A stretch of 64,000 bases of DNA from Opitutales bacterium UBA5694 (GTDB taxonomy: Bacteria; Verrucomicrobiota; Verrucomicrobiia; Opitutales; Opitutaceae), in the NCBI GenBank assembly GCA_002420185.1, contig DIHO01000020.1:14827-78826 (forward strand). The letters are read 5' to 3'. A program made the translations under genes and the position numbers. Numbering within the stretch: position 1 is the first letter of the stretch; the number at the start of each line of letters is the position of its first letter. The notes below the pieces were generated by a model. The model was not told the DNA's origin and did no database searches. It saw only the letters and a list, made by a program, of their open reading frames with translations. This document shows positions 52,603 to 62,402 of this stretch, in pieces.

Positions 52603-54051
52603 TCACGTGCCACAAAACGTCTCGTGAACAACCTCTTCCGGTAGCGGTGGTGATTCGAGATCTTCATACTCAGTCTGCTCATCAAATGGATTTGCCAATG
52701 CATCGACAAGCCGATGGAAGAGAGAATAGTCTCCGCGGTAGGCTGCCTGAATCGCTTGCTCAATGCGATGATTTCGCGGGATAAGTATAGGATTGGCCAA
52801 CCTCATTTCCGAACAGAGGTTACCCGGATCCGATTCCTTCCGCCAATTGCTAAACCACTTCTCAAAGACCTCTTCTTCGGAAAAGAGCACGCTGAGATCT
52901 TGGTGTGAATCCCCACCGGCTACTTGCGTGAGACGCCGAAAGAAAAGCGTGAAGTCAATCTCCTCGGACGCAAGAAGATCAAGGCTATCTTGAATGAGTG
53001 TTACCGGCGCAGATGAAGGAAGCCCTAATTTTGTCCGGAAACGGCCGATGTACTGGTCCGCGAATCGATCTGAAAATTGAGAGAGAGCGCTCTCAGCCAA
53101 GCTCTTCGCCTCCTCTGCATCCTCCGATAGCAGAGGCAACAAGGTCTCCGCAAATCGAGTCAGATTCCATAATCCAATATCAGGCTGGTTTCCCCAAGCG
53201 TAACGGGCGTCTCTATCGATCGAACTAAAGACGCATTGCGGATGAAAGGCGTCCATAAAGGCACAGGGACCGTAGTCGATCGTTTCGCCTGAAACCGCAA
53301 TATTGTCCGTGTTCATTACTCCGTGAATAAAGCCAAGCGACATCCACTGGGCGATCAAATCCGCTTGAGCCTTCGCAACCGAACCTATCAGGGCGCTGTA
53401 GGGATTCGACGAATCGGCTGCTTCAGCATAATGCCTGGCGATCACGTAATCAGCCAGCAGTCGGGTCCCCTCAAGGTCATTGCGAGCGTAGTAGTACTGA
53501 AACGTACCGACGCGAATATGACTCGCTGCAATCCGAGTAAAAACGCCACCCGGCAAAGAGCCCTCCGCTCGCAAAACATTCTCGCCCGAAGCAACCGCTG
53601 CCAAAGCCCGCGTTGTCGGAACACCCAGAGCCGCCATCGCTTCGCTGACGATGTACTCCCGAATCACCGGTCCCAAGGCAGATCTTCCATCTCCTTGGCG
53701 GGAAAAAGGCGTACGCCCCGAGCCCTTCAGCTGCAGATCAAAACGATCTCCTTGGGTATCGACGATCTCACCGAGCAATAAGGCTCGGCCGTCACCGAGC
53801 TGCGGTACGAAACCGCCGAACTGGTGTCCCGCATAAGCTTGGGCAATCGGTTCTGCCCCTTCAGGAGCTTGATTGCCCGAGAGCATCGCAACTCCTTCCT
53901 CGGACTCCAGCCAATCCCTAGAAATGGATAAGCTCTCCGCGAGTCCTCGATTGACTCGAATTAATTTTGGCACGCTAATGCTCGCCGGAGCAAGCCTAGC
54001 ATAGAATCGCTCTGGTAAACGCGCATAGGTGTTGTCGAAGTTGATTCTCAC
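52603..54051 (-). CDS. selO: SelO/YdiU pseudokinase-type protein adenylyltransferase
   Basis: About 482 residues from GTG 54051; an upstream ATG (54111) would add 20 non-conserved residues. SelO transfers AMP from ATP to Ser/Thr/Tyr of target proteins and affects redox homeostasis. Landmarks: FDNTYARLPERFYARLAP at the start, AYAGHQFGGFVPQLGDGRA (glycine-rich region), LKGSGRTPFSRQGDGRSAL with the ATP-binding Lys, and HGVMNTDNIAVSGETIDYGP with the catalytic Asn and metal Asp. The protein ends at a short C-terminus without selenocysteine, as normal in bacteria. Confidence 0.93.
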   Translation of the reverse strand: MRINFDNTYARLPERFYARLAPASISVPKLIRVNRGLAESLSISRDWLESEEGVAMLSGNQAPEGAEPIAQAYAGHQFGGFVPQLGDGRALLLGEIVDTQGDRFDLQLKGSGRTPFSRQGDGRSALGPVIREYIVSEAMAALGVPTTRALAAVASGENVLRAEGSLPGGVFTRIAASHIRVGTFQYYYARNDLEGTRLLADYVIARHYAEAADSSNPYSALIGSVAKAQADLIAQWMSLGFIHGVMNTDNIAVSGETIDYGPCAFMDAFHPQCVFSSIDRDARYAWGNQPDIGLWNLTRFAETLLPLLSEDAEEAKSLAESALSQFSDRFADQYIGRFRTKLGLPSSAPVTLIQDSLDLLASEEIDFTLFFRRLTQVAGGDSHQDLSVLFSEEEVFEKWFSNWRKESDPGNLCSEMRLANPILIPRNHRIEQAIQAAYRGDYSLFHRLVDALANPFDEQTEYEDLESPPLPEEVVHETFCGT

Positions 54052-54180
54052 TTTTACGGCCAGGAAGTTGCATGAAGGAGATACCCAATGACCGCGTCCA
54101 TATAAAAACACTCATTCGCGAAATCAATCGCCAACGGCTTGTAATGCTAGCACAGCTACAACTCACATCCAAAATTATTA

Positions 54181-54351
54181 CTTCCCAATCCGGACGTTTT
54201 CAAGATTACGGAAGGTTATTTGAATCTACCCCAATTGCCTGGTTTAGGTATAGAGATTGACGAAGACACGGTCATCGAGGCCAACAAAGAAAGCTTCATA
54301 CGAAACGATCGAGACTGGCACCATGGAGATGGATCTGTCGCGGAATGGTAG
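54181..54351 (+). pseudogene. Enolase-superfamily dehydratase, C-terminal remnant
   Basis: One plus-strand frame reads NPDVFKITEGYLNLPQLPGL, GIEIDEDTVIEANKE and DWHHGDGSVAEW before TAG 54349-54351. This is the C-terminus of galactonate-dehydratase-like members of the mandelate racemase group, which typically end GYxxLPxxPGLGIExDE...DGSVAEW. Everything upstream of it, including the barrel and catalytic residues, is missing. It lies between selO and the MFS transporter gene, which probably once carried the sugar acid it used. Confidence 0.65.
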
Positions 54352-54389
54352 ATAAGGTGGGGCAGGGACCTCACTCCTTCGCGACATCT

Positions 54390-55751
54390 TCAGCTCTCTT
54401 GACCCGGATCGATTGGCCTAGAGGGATCAACCGTCATCCAGCAAATCGCCGTTATCACATACATGACCGCAACCACAATAAACATTGGGAAATAGTTGGT
54501 CACGACCTCTGAAACACCATCAACCATCTGCGTAGTGGCAAACCCATCCAACAAAGGCCCCAAGAGCAGTACCGGCACCAGAACCGCGCCAATATTTCCT
54601 GACATATTAACAATGCTAAAGACCGTCCCTGAGTGCCGCCCCCCAATATCGGTACACGTACCCCAAACCGTTGGCTGAGACCAATCGCTGAAAAACTTAA
54701 CAACGAACAAACCAATCGCCAGAGCAAGGACATTGGTCTGTGAAATCGCAAAGAAAAGGCATATCGTTGCGATGATTTTTCCCGAGGAGCCCATTATTCG
54801 CCTAGCAGTCTTTCGACTCCCAGTGAGACGAATACAATAATCATTCAGATAGCCTCCCACAAAACCTCCCACGGCTCCGCCAAAGAGCGGAAAACTCGCA
54901 TAGATTCCCATCTCTGCGATGGAAATTCCCTTCGAAAGGAAATAGCTACCGAGGACCGAAGTATAAATAATGTCCGCTCCCGTATTCGATACTTGGGCGA
55001 AGACCATTATCTGTAATGTTCGATGCTTCAATGCCTGCTTAAAACTCAGGACTTTCGATTGAGTTTTTTGGGCTAGGTTCTCCGCTCTAAAAAGCTTTCT
55101 CTCAGCTTCGTTCACCCGCTTGTCATCTTCCGGGCTATTCCGGTAAAGAGCAAAAAAGACCAGTGCTAAGAAAATTCCCGCTCCCGCCATTATCATGAGC
55201 GCCGCCTTCCAATGAAAACCGAAGTAGCTCATTAGCACGGTCGCCATTATAATCGGAGCGAGAGCCCCACCTGCTCTTCCCGCGAAACTCGCCACAAACC
55301 CTTGCATAGTCGTCCGATTGGCAGGTGGAAACCAATTCCGGGATACACTATTCAAACTAGGATACGCTCCTGCTTGCGCGGCCCCAAAAATAAGCCGTGC
55401 GATACAAAAGGTCACAAACGAGCCTCCTAAGGCAAATAATACTAAACTCAGCGACCATCCCCCAATAAGTGAACTCAGAAAAAATCTTGCTCCAAAGTAG
55501 TCACACACCAAACCACTCGGAATCTGACCCAGCGCATAAGTAATATTGAAAAACGTGAATATCTGTTCTAGCTCTGTATTCGTATATCCATACTCACGAG
55601 CGAGTTCGGGTCGGATAACTGCCCATGTGTACCGGTGCAAGTACAGCATCAGCGACGTGACCGACGCCATAACGAAGATCAGCTTGTGAACATTTGTCGG
55701 GCTCGGTCGGCCGATAATTTCGTGTTGAGAAGATTTTGACGAGGAGCTCAT
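54390..55751 (-). CDS. MFS transporter, anion:cation symporter-like (sugar acid uptake)
   Basis: 453 residues from ATG 55751 (an earlier in-frame start at 55829 adds an unlikely tail). Twelve hydrophobic helices in two bundles of six. The segment YALGQIPSGLVCDYFGARFF is the MFS loop 2-3 signature and LIFGAAQAGAYPSLNSVSRN with WFPPANRTTMQGFV is typical of the ACS family (hexuronate, glucarate, galactonate and related organic anions). KTARRIMGSSGK lies in the matching half of the second bundle. The adjacent enolase-superfamily remnant supports sugar-acid import. The intact dehydratase at 28406-29521 might use the same pool; that is inference. Confidence 0.87.
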   Translation of the reverse strand: MSSSSKSSQHEIIGRPSPTNVHKLIFVMASVTSLMLYLHRYTWAVIRPELAREYGYTNTELEQIFTFFNITYALGQIPSGLVCDYFGARFFLSSLIGGWSLSLVLFALGGSFVTFCIARLIFGAAQAGAYPSLNSVSRNWFPPANRTTMQGFVASFAGRAGGALAPIIMATVLMSYFGFHWKAALMIMAGAGIFLALVFFALYRNSPEDDKRVNEAERKLFRAENLAQKTQSKVLSFKQALKHRTLQIMVFAQVSNTGADIIYTSVLGSYFLSKGISIAEMGIYASFPLFGGAVGGFVGGYLNDYCIRLTGSRKTARRIMGSSGKIIATICLFFAISQTNVLALAIGLFVVKFFSDWSQPTVWGTCTDIGGRHSGTVFSIVNMSGNIGAVLVPVLLLGPLLDGFATTQMVDGVSEVVTNYFPMFIVVAVMYVITAICWMTVDPSRPIDPGQES

Positions 55752-55867
55752 AGTGAAATAGGGGATCCAAGAGGAGTTCGAATAATCAGGTTTAATCCCG
55801 CACTGGGCAACGCCTAAGAAGAAAGACAATCTTTACGCCAACCAAAACGCCCCTTAAAGCTTTTCCC

Positions 55868-57112
55868 ATGATAAGATTCTCGCAGAACCGCTCTCGACAA
55901 TCCAGGACCTCTTTCGTTTATAGGCAAAGGCTATCATTCCTCGTTCTCTGCCTCCTGCCCCTGCTCATTTCTTGCGAACCCGAGCCAACGGGTCCCCTTA
56001 AAACCAGCAAGCTGCAGAAAATAGACCAAGCGATCGAGAAAGCGGTTCGACAGGGCAAAACTCCTGGTGGCGTTTTCTGGTTAGAGCACCAGGGAGGAGT
56101 CTATACCAAGGCTTACGGCTACGCCGCTCTCCAACCCCAGATCGCTTTCGCTTCGATCGATACCCTTTATGATTCGGCATCCCTGACTAAGGTGATGGCA
56201 ACCGCTCCCGCGATCTTAATATTAATGGAACGTGGGGAAATCGAATTGGATGCACAGGTCAAGCAGTACCTTGAGGACTTCGACAACGGCGGGAAAGAAT
56301 CCATCACCATTCGTCATCTTTTAACACATACATCCGGCCTACGTCCAGGAATTGATCATACCGTCGAAGTAAACGGTATCCACGAGGAGTGGAATGGATA
56401 CGAAACTGCTATCGCCCTTGCCAAAGAGGAGAAAGTACAACACCCGCCAGGAACCCAGTTTATCTACAGCGATATCAACTACATTATTCTGGGCGAGATC
56501 ATTGAACAAATTTCAGGCATGCCGCTGGAAGAATTTACGCGCAAGGAAATCTTTAAACCATTGGGAATGAGTGACACGGGATACCTCCCGTCGCCGAAAT
56601 TGCGGGAGCGAATCGCTCCGACCAAGTGGGTAGATGGTGAGATGCTCCGAGGAATCGCTAATAATCCTATTTGCCGGAAAACCGGTGGCGTTCACGGACA
56701 TGCAGGGATATTTACGACGGCTCCTGACCTGGCGAAGTTCGCTCGCATGATCCTTAATAAGGGAAACCTGGAGGGCGTTCGCCTTTTGCAGCCAGAAAAT
56801 GTTCAGTTGATGACTTCCATTCAGTCTCCCGAAAGTGTGCCCTCTCTAAGAGGACTCGGCTGGGATATCGACTCGAGTTACTCGGGTCAGAGGGGGGAGG
56901 TTTTCCCTATTGGAGGCTTCGGGCATACGGGGTTTGCCGGACCGAGTATTTGGATTGATCCCTTCTCGCAGACTATCGTGATTTTCATGACCAATCGGAT
57001 ACACCCCGATGGAACTGGTGATGTACGGGAATTGCGTCGCCAGATCGGCACCCTCTCCGCAGAGGCCCTTGTGGATTTCGATTTCGAATCCATTCCGAAT
57101 ATCACAAGGTAG
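55868..57112 (+). CDS. Beta-lactamase-fold serine hydrolase, lipoprotein
   Basis: 414 residues. Hydrophobic signal at 21-35 with lipobox ending Cys36 (LLISC), so it is attached to the envelope. The catalytic domain has S104-L-T-K107 (SxxK) in YDSASLTKV, the Y200-S-D motif in FIYSDINYIILGE and a GGFGHTGF third motif, as in class C beta-lactamase-like esterases and D-aminopeptidases. Such proteins hydrolyse peptidoglycan-related peptides, esters or lactams; resistance to antibiotics should not be assumed. It is divergent from the MFS gene and convergent with a sulfatase gene (40 bases between them). Confidence 0.87.
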   Translation: MIRFSQNRSRQSRTSFVYRQRLSFLVLCLLPLLISCEPEPTGPLKTSKLQKIDQAIEKAVRQGKTPGGVFWLEHQGGVYTKAYGYAALQPQIAFASIDTLYDSASLTKVMATAPAILILMERGEIELDAQVKQYLEDFDNGGKESITIRHLLTHTSGLRPGIDHTVEVNGIHEEWNGYETAIALAKEEKVQHPPGTQFIYSDINYIILGEIIEQISGMPLEEFTRKEIFKPLGMSDTGYLPSPKLRERIAPTKWVDGEMLRGIANNPICRKTGGVHGHAGIFTTAPDLAKFARMILNKGNLEGVRLLQPENVQLMTSIQSPESVPSLRGLGWDIDSSYSGQRGEVFPIGGFGHTGFAGPSIWIDPFSQTIVIFMTNRIHPDGTGDVRELRRQIGTLSAEALVDFDFESIPNITR

Positions 57113-57151
57113 CGAGCGTCTCCCCGTACGAGGCTTGGCCGCCCTAGCTGT

Positions 57152-58561
57152 TCAGTTAGAGCGGGCCTTGGCTCGTTCGGAGACTTTCCTAAACTCTGGC
57201 GTAGCGTTTTGCGGCAGCCAACGCGAAAGCTGTTCAATAGTCTCTTGGTGAGCAGGGTCGCCAGCTAGATTGTCGAATTCGTCTCGATCGTTTCGATGAT
57301 CGTAGAGTTCCTGGGCTCCATCCTCGTAAACGATCAGCCGCCATTCGCGCGTGCGGATGGAGTGATTACCGAAATAGGATGAAGTAATCGCTGGCTGCTC
57401 TCTCGGTGTTTCGGGGTTATCCAGCTGAGGGACAAGCGAGACACCTTCGAGATGGAGATTTTCGGGAAGCTGGCACAGTTCGACGAGGGTTGGGTAAATA
57501 TCGATCAGACTAGCTGGTTCCTTAGTCGCCAATCCTGAATCGATGCCCGGTCCAGCGAAGAGCAAAGGCACGCGCGTGGACTCCTCCCAAAGCGTGCGCT
57601 TGGCCCAGTGTTGTTTCTCTCCAAGGTGAAACCCGTGATCGCTCCATAGGACGACGATAGTGTTATCGGCATACGGACTGGATTCGAGAGCATCCAAAAC
57701 CACGCCTACGCAATGGTCGACGAAACTGATGGATGCCAGATAGGCCTGCGTCATACTTCGTTGCTTCCGATGCTCGAGCACCTCGACATGCTTTGGGGCC
57801 ACCGCATAGTCATTGATGCTAAGAAAATTCTTCGGAAGATCGTCGAGGTCCGAAACCGGGTTATCGGGAAGCTCGATCCGTTCGACATCGTAAAGATCGA
57901 ACCATTTGGGGGGTGTGTAGAGCGGCACGTGCGGGCGAAAGAACCCCACCGACATGAAGAAAGGCTTTTCGAACTTTTCGTGCAGAGCAGCGGCCGCTTT
58001 TTCCGCCAATTGAAAATCGCCCATCTCGGAATCGTTTTCCGGATACTCTCCCCAATCCCACGCTTTGCTCCAACCGGCGGGAATATTCATCCTCTCTTTC
58101 GGCCTGGCCCCTTTATTTCGGCCGAGCGAGCGATCAACATCGCCCGCCAATCGATTGCGGAAATCGTGGTGTAACACTTTGCCCCCAACCAGAATATAGT
58201 AGCCGTTATCTTTAAAGTGTCGTTGAATCGTGGGTACATCGGCCAGGGCCGGCAGCTCCTCGTAGGCGGGTCCGAGCTCATAGCTACCGTGCGTAGTAGC
58301 CGCCAATCCCGACATCACGCTGACACGTGAGGAAGAGCATACCGGAATGGCGCAATGGGCGTTGGCGAAGACGCGGCCCTGCTTTGCCAGCTTATCCATA
58401 TGAGGTGTGTGCGCTTGCGGGTGGCCGTCGAGGAAACCGGTCCAGTCGTTGAGATCGTCAATGCTGATCATTAGGACATTGGGAGGACTCGAATCCTGAG
58501 CCTGCGATCCAACCACGAGGATACTTGCGAGAGAAATAACTAATAGAATGCGAATATTCAC
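57152..58561 (-). CDS. Family S1 sulfatase (iduronate-2-sulfatase-like), CSSSR signature
   Basis: A 469-residue secreted sulfatase, signal peptide 1-21. IDDLNDWTGF holds D35 and D36; the signature C75-S-S-S-R79-VSVMSG has Ser in place of the usual Pro/Ala and MSG in place of LTG. LWSDHGFHLGEKQHWAKRTL gives the second metal pair and a Lys, as in iduronate-2-sulfatase-like enzymes. The C-terminus ends with a short helical tail (HQETIEQLSRWLPQNATPEF). Convergent with the serine hydrolase gene. Substrate unknown, but the branch often acts on 2-O-sulfated uronic acids or related sugars. Confidence 0.87.
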   Translation of the reverse strand: MNIRILLVISLASILVVGSQAQDSSPPNVLMISIDDLNDWTGFLDGHPQAHTPHMDKLAKQGRVFANAHCAIPVCSSSRVSVMSGLAATTHGSYELGPAYEELPALADVPTIQRHFKDNGYYILVGGKVLHHDFRNRLAGDVDRSLGRNKGARPKERMNIPAGWSKAWDWGEYPENDSEMGDFQLAEKAAAALHEKFEKPFFMSVGFFRPHVPLYTPPKWFDLYDVERIELPDNPVSDLDDLPKNFLSINDYAVAPKHVEVLEHRKQRSMTQAYLASISFVDHCVGVVLDALESSPYADNTIVVLWSDHGFHLGEKQHWAKRTLWEESTRVPLLFAGPGIDSGLATKEPASLIDIYPTLVELCQLPENLHLEGVSLVPQLDNPETPREQPAITSSYFGNHSIRTREWRLIVYEDGAQELYDHRNDRDEFDNLAGDPAHQETIEQLSRWLPQNATPEFRKVSERAKARSN

Positions 58562-58885
58562 TGGGGGTCTTATTTCAATGATTTGGGGACGCTCGTTTGA
58601 AGAGGCCTATTTCTGAGGAGACTCCTTCGAAGCTCCTTTTAATTCATAGCTATCTCATAGGAACAACCGCATACAGATCTAATCATGTAGACAAGTCCAA
58701 ACGATTAAGCACCTCGCCACTATATTTCTCGCACTCGATGGTGAGCAACGCACTGTCATTTAAGACTAGGGCCAATTCGTAGATTTCATCAATATTCAAT
58801 GGAGATCCATCTTCTCCACCCGCCCCTAGGTCCACTTCGTTTTTCGAATTCGACATTCTGCCATCCAATGGGAACGATACTCACC
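58562..58885. other. Divergent promoter region between two sulfatase genes
   Basis: About 320 bases. A minus-strand open stretch ending at 58683 reads LNIDEIYELALVLNDSALLT before its stop and could be a remnant, but no family was recognised. No inverted repeat suggests a regulator site. Confidence 0.35.
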
Positions 58886-60409
58886 ATGCATCGAAACCTC
58901 CTCGCAGCACTAGTCGCACTGGGAGTCGGCCTCGCTTTTGCCAAGGCTGCCGAACAGCCCAACATCCTGATTCTCTACGCTGATGACCTCGGCTACGGCG
59001 ATCTGGGCTGTTACAAGCCGGATTCGAAGATCCATACCCCGAATCTAGACGCACTGGCCGCAACGGGCCTTCGGTTTACGGACGGCCACTCTTCCTCTGG
59101 CATCTGCACGCCCAGTCGCTACGCCCTCTTAACCGGTCGCCACCATTGGCGTAAATTCCATGGCATCGTAAATGCGTTCGGGGCATCCGCTTTTGACGCC
59201 GAGCGTCTGACTATGCCGGAAATGCTCCGAGAAAAGGGCTACACCACCGCAGCCATCGGCAAGTGGCACCTCGGCTGGGACTGGGCGGCCATTCGCAAAC
59301 CGGACGCCCAGCAGACCGGTGAGGGACGAAGAAAATTCTGGGGGCCGGAAGCGTTCGATTGGTCTCGATCGATACCAGACGGACCATTGGCGCACGGTTT
59401 CGATCACTACTTCGGAGATACCGTTATCAACTTCCCACCCTACTGCTGGATCGAGGACGACCGCGTCACCGCGGCACCGGACAGGAGCATGGACACGGAG
59501 CTGTTCAAGCCCATCAAAGAGGGCAACTGGGAGTTTCGCCCAGGCCCTATGATCACCGGTTGGGATCCCTACACGAACGTCCCCACCACCACGCAGCGTG
59601 GTGTCGAATACATCCACGCTCAGGCCGAAACGGACGAGCCATTCTTTCTCTACTTCGCCTGGCCATCGCCGCATGCGCCCATCATCCCGAATGACGAATT
59701 TGACCGCACATCCGCGGCTGGCCCCTACGGAGACTTCGTAACCGAAACGGACGCGTCCGCCGGCCAGTTGCTCCAGGCCCTGGAAGAATCCGGCCAAGCA
59801 GATAACACCATCGTCGTTTTCAGCTCGGACAACGGGCCGGAGAAATACGCCTACGCTCGGGACGCGAATTTCGACCACTGGTCGGCCTACCCGCTTCGCG
59901 GCCTCAAGCGAGACATCTACGAAGGGGGTCACCGCGTGCCATTCCTGATCCGCTGGCCAGGCGTCACCGAAGCGGGCACCACCAACGAAAGCCTGGTTTC
60001 CCAGATTGATCTTATGGCAACCTTCGCCGATGCCCTGGATTTCGAACTTCCCTCAGACCAGGCTCACGACTCCCACAATCTGCTGCCACTTCTGAAGGGT
60101 GAGGTAGACCGAATTCGGGACACCCACATCCACAACACCTACGAGGGCCAATGGGCAATCCGACACGGAGACTGGGTTCTGGTGGACCACAAAGACGGAT
60201 ACCGCAGCGGCCGCGTTGCTGACTGGGAAACGAAACACAAATACCCTGCAGACGACGATCAACCGGCCGAACTCTTCAACTTGGTGGAGGACTTGGAACA
60301 GCGCCACGATCTAGCTTCGCGATATCCAGAGAGGGTGGAGAACCTACGCAAACGAATGGCGGAAATCAAGAATCGCGGTCATTCGGCCCCTCGTCTAGCA
60401 GGGGATTGA
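58886..60409 (+). CDS. Family S1 sulfatase (arylsulfatase-type), CTPSR signature
   Basis: 507 residues from ATG 58886; ATG 58868 is an alternative that adds six residues before the signal peptide (MHRNLLAALVALGVGLAFAK). YADDLGYGDLGCY holds D33 and D34, and the signature C74-T-P-S-R78-YALLTG is fully canonical. KWHLGWDW and SSDNGPEKYAY give the Lys-His pair and second metal pair. The layout is that of the arylsulfatase A/B-like S1 subfamilies common in marine degraders of carrageenan, fucoidan and ulvan. The shift in third-position G/C here is visibly higher than in neighbours such as the preceding intergenic region, but not enough to claim transfer. Confidence 0.92.
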   Translation: MHRNLLAALVALGVGLAFAKAAEQPNILILYADDLGYGDLGCYKPDSKIHTPNLDALAATGLRFTDGHSSSGICTPSRYALLTGRHHWRKFHGIVNAFGASAFDAERLTMPEMLREKGYTTAAIGKWHLGWDWAAIRKPDAQQTGEGRRKFWGPEAFDWSRSIPDGPLAHGFDHYFGDTVINFPPYCWIEDDRVTAAPDRSMDTELFKPIKEGNWEFRPGPMITGWDPYTNVPTTTQRGVEYIHAQAETDEPFFLYFAWPSPHAPIIPNDEFDRTSAAGPYGDFVTETDASAGQLLQALEESGQADNTIVVFSSDNGPEKYAYARDANFDHWSAYPLRGLKRDIYEGGHRVPFLIRWPGVTEAGTTNESLVSQIDLMATFADALDFELPSDQAHDSHNLLPLLKGEVDRIRDTHIHNTYEGQWAIRHGDWVLVDHKDGYRSGRVADWETKHKYPADDDQPAELFNLVEDLEQRHDLASRYPERVENLRKRMAEIKNRGHSAPRLAGD

Positions 60410-60526
60410 ATAGACGCAGCTTTGATAATATCGAATCTTCATTCGCGGCACTTCGCAAGCGGCGGTCCTACGAGGGAATCAGAGGCTCCAACCTGCACCA
60501 TCTGCTCATTTTTTTGGTAATTGGTA

Positions 60527-62179
60527 TTACTCGGGAAGCGAGACCTTCTTTCCCTGAATCTTCATTTTTCGGACGAGCGTTTGCTGGGCTTCAACTTGAC
60601 CGGGGGCAGTGGCGTTTCCGCCAGGTATGATTTCTCCATAGGGGCGCCCTGTTAATTGGATCGCTCGGGCGAGCAGCGATCGTAAGTTTTCCAGGGCTTG
60701 TCGTGATTCAGGATCGTCGATGAGGTTCCTACGCTCGTTCCTATCTCGATCAATCCGGAAGAGCGCGTCTTCGTAATAGAAATTCGGATTCGTGGATCCG
60801 CGCGTCCCTATGCCTGCCCGGTTCAAAGGCGCCATGACTTTGGGCAAGTTCTCTGGCTTCGAATTTCGAATGACACTTAGATGTTCATTGGGATAACGCA
60901 CGGCGATGTATTTGTACTCTTGGGTACGAATCGCCCGCCCAAAGCCTAGCTCTAGGTACAAATGATTTCTCCAGTTATCGGGAGCCTGTCCCCCGAATAG
61001 AGGAGCAAGACTTTTTCCGTCTAGTTCGTAAGCTGCAGGAATATCCGCGTTGCCGAGGTCGAAGGCTGTCGCTACGATATCGATACTCTGAACGAGAGCG
61101 TTGCTTTCAATATTTGCCGCGATCTTGCCTGGCCAACGCATAATGAAGGGTACGGAAGCACCGTCTTCATCGAATAGGGATCCTTTTTGTCGGGAGCCAT
61201 GATCGGCGGTGAAAATGAGCAGCGTGTTACCGTCGATACCGAGCTTCTCGAGTTTCTTCAAGATTGCTCCCAAGCCAGCATCAATCCAGGAGTAGCCAGC
61301 ATGCCCTTTGTGAGGATCGAGTCCACGCTTGAAAAGTTCGCTCAGGATCGCTTCACGCGTCAGCATACCCTCTGGCTGGATGGGCTCTTGTTCTTGACCG
61401 GAGCCAGAAACAAGCGGTTCGGCGATGGATCGGCTCCATGATCTATCTGGCCCATGAACGAGTGTGGTGCAGAGGTGAAGGTAAAACGGCTCACCTTTTC
61501 CTGATTGAACGCTATCTTCGATGAACTCCAGCCCGGCATCGATGGTCCACTCCAAGTTGTGCTCGGCGTAGGGCCTTTCCATATTTCCCAAGTAGATATT
61601 CTTGGCCCAATCGAATCCGCGCGATGTGAGTAGCTTGCGGTATTGGAGTTCATTGTAGCGAAAGGCTTCGCTCAATTCGGGAGAGCGTTTGGCGTCGCGA
61701 GGAATGTATTTCAGGCCCCATTTCTTGTAGTCCGAATCGGTACGCAAACTCTCAATACCGCTGGCATGGTACTTGCCGACAAATCCCGTTCGATAGCCGG
61801 CCTTAGACAGAACGCCTGCGACGTTCAGGTTGTCCGCCTCGAGGCCCATATTGAAGGCAGGGAAGGCCTGGAAGCCTTCCGGGTTTTCGTGCCGGAAGGG
61901 CTCGGACGTTGATCGGCTCGCATAGCGTCCGGTAAGAAAGGAATAGCGTGAGGGCGTGCAAACAGTGCTGGTGGCAAAGCCGTTATGAAAGAGTATGCCT
62001 TCCCGAGCCATGCGATCCAAGTTAGGCGTCCAGACCTGGCCGCCATAGGCACCGATGGACTCCTTGTCCTGGTCGTCCGTGAGAAAGACGATGACGTTAG
62101 GACGCTCAGCGAGAAGCGAGATTGAGCCGAGTGCGAGCAGAGCAGCGAAGAGGCTCCATCTGGTGCTGTTTTGGTGCAT
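60527..62179 (-). CDS. Family S1 sulfatase, CTPSR signature
   Basis: 550 residues from ATG 62179, the start that gives a signal peptide (WSLFAALLALGSISLLA); an upstream ATG at 62236 adds 19 residues. LTDDQDKESIGAYGG holds D35 and D36; the canonical signature is C74-T-P-S-R78-YSFLTG. KYHASGIES and FTADHGSRQKGSLF give the Lys-His pair and second metal pair. A long C-terminal region includes RDRNERRNLIDDPES, the usual nutrient-sulfatase tail. Convergent with the preceding sulfatase gene (118 bases between stops). Confidence 0.9.
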   Translation of the reverse strand: MHQNSTRWSLFAALLALGSISLLAERPNVIVFLTDDQDKESIGAYGGQVWTPNLDRMAREGILFHNGFATSTVCTPSRYSFLTGRYASRSTSEPFRHENPEGFQAFPAFNMGLEADNLNVAGVLSKAGYRTGFVGKYHASGIESLRTDSDYKKWGLKYIPRDAKRSPELSEAFRYNELQYRKLLTSRGFDWAKNIYLGNMERPYAEHNLEWTIDAGLEFIEDSVQSGKGEPFYLHLCTTLVHGPDRSWSRSIAEPLVSGSGQEQEPIQPEGMLTREAILSELFKRGLDPHKGHAGYSWIDAGLGAILKKLEKLGIDGNTLLIFTADHGSRQKGSLFDEDGASVPFIMRWPGKIAANIESNALVQSIDIVATAFDLGNADIPAAYELDGKSLAPLFGGQAPDNWRNHLYLELGFGRAIRTQEYKYIAVRYPNEHLSVIRNSKPENLPKVMAPLNRAGIGTRGSTNPNFYYEDALFRIDRDRNERRNLIDDPESRQALENLRSLLARAIQLTGRPYGEIIPGGNATAPGQVEAQQTLVRKMKIQGKKVSLPE

Positions 62180-62402
62180 TGGAACTGTGTTCAATCTGGA
62201 GCAAGTGATATATTCGCGACAAGAAGCGGTATTCAATAGGAAACTCTGATTCTCTGATATCTAACAAGCGAAATAGATCACTTAAAGACTGGCTACAGTT
62301 CCGTATCTTTATCGCTAACGTCGAATTGGCCTTGGTCGATATTGAACTTTTGGAGTAGCTCCAGGCAGAGATTGCAGATAGGATTGGCTTTTCGATTACG
62401 GC

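Noticed and set aside
55868..57112. Serine hydrolase considered as an antibiotic-resistance class C beta-lactamase.
   Set aside because: Sequence is of the broad esterase/D-aminopeptidase-like group with a lipoprotein signal and lacks the typical AmpC KTG context; resistance is not supported.
59129..59932. Minus-strand open frame of about 267 codons inside the sulfatase at 58886-60409.
   Set aside because: It is the antisense shadow of a high-GC third-position coding region; the plus-strand frame carries all sulfatase motifs.
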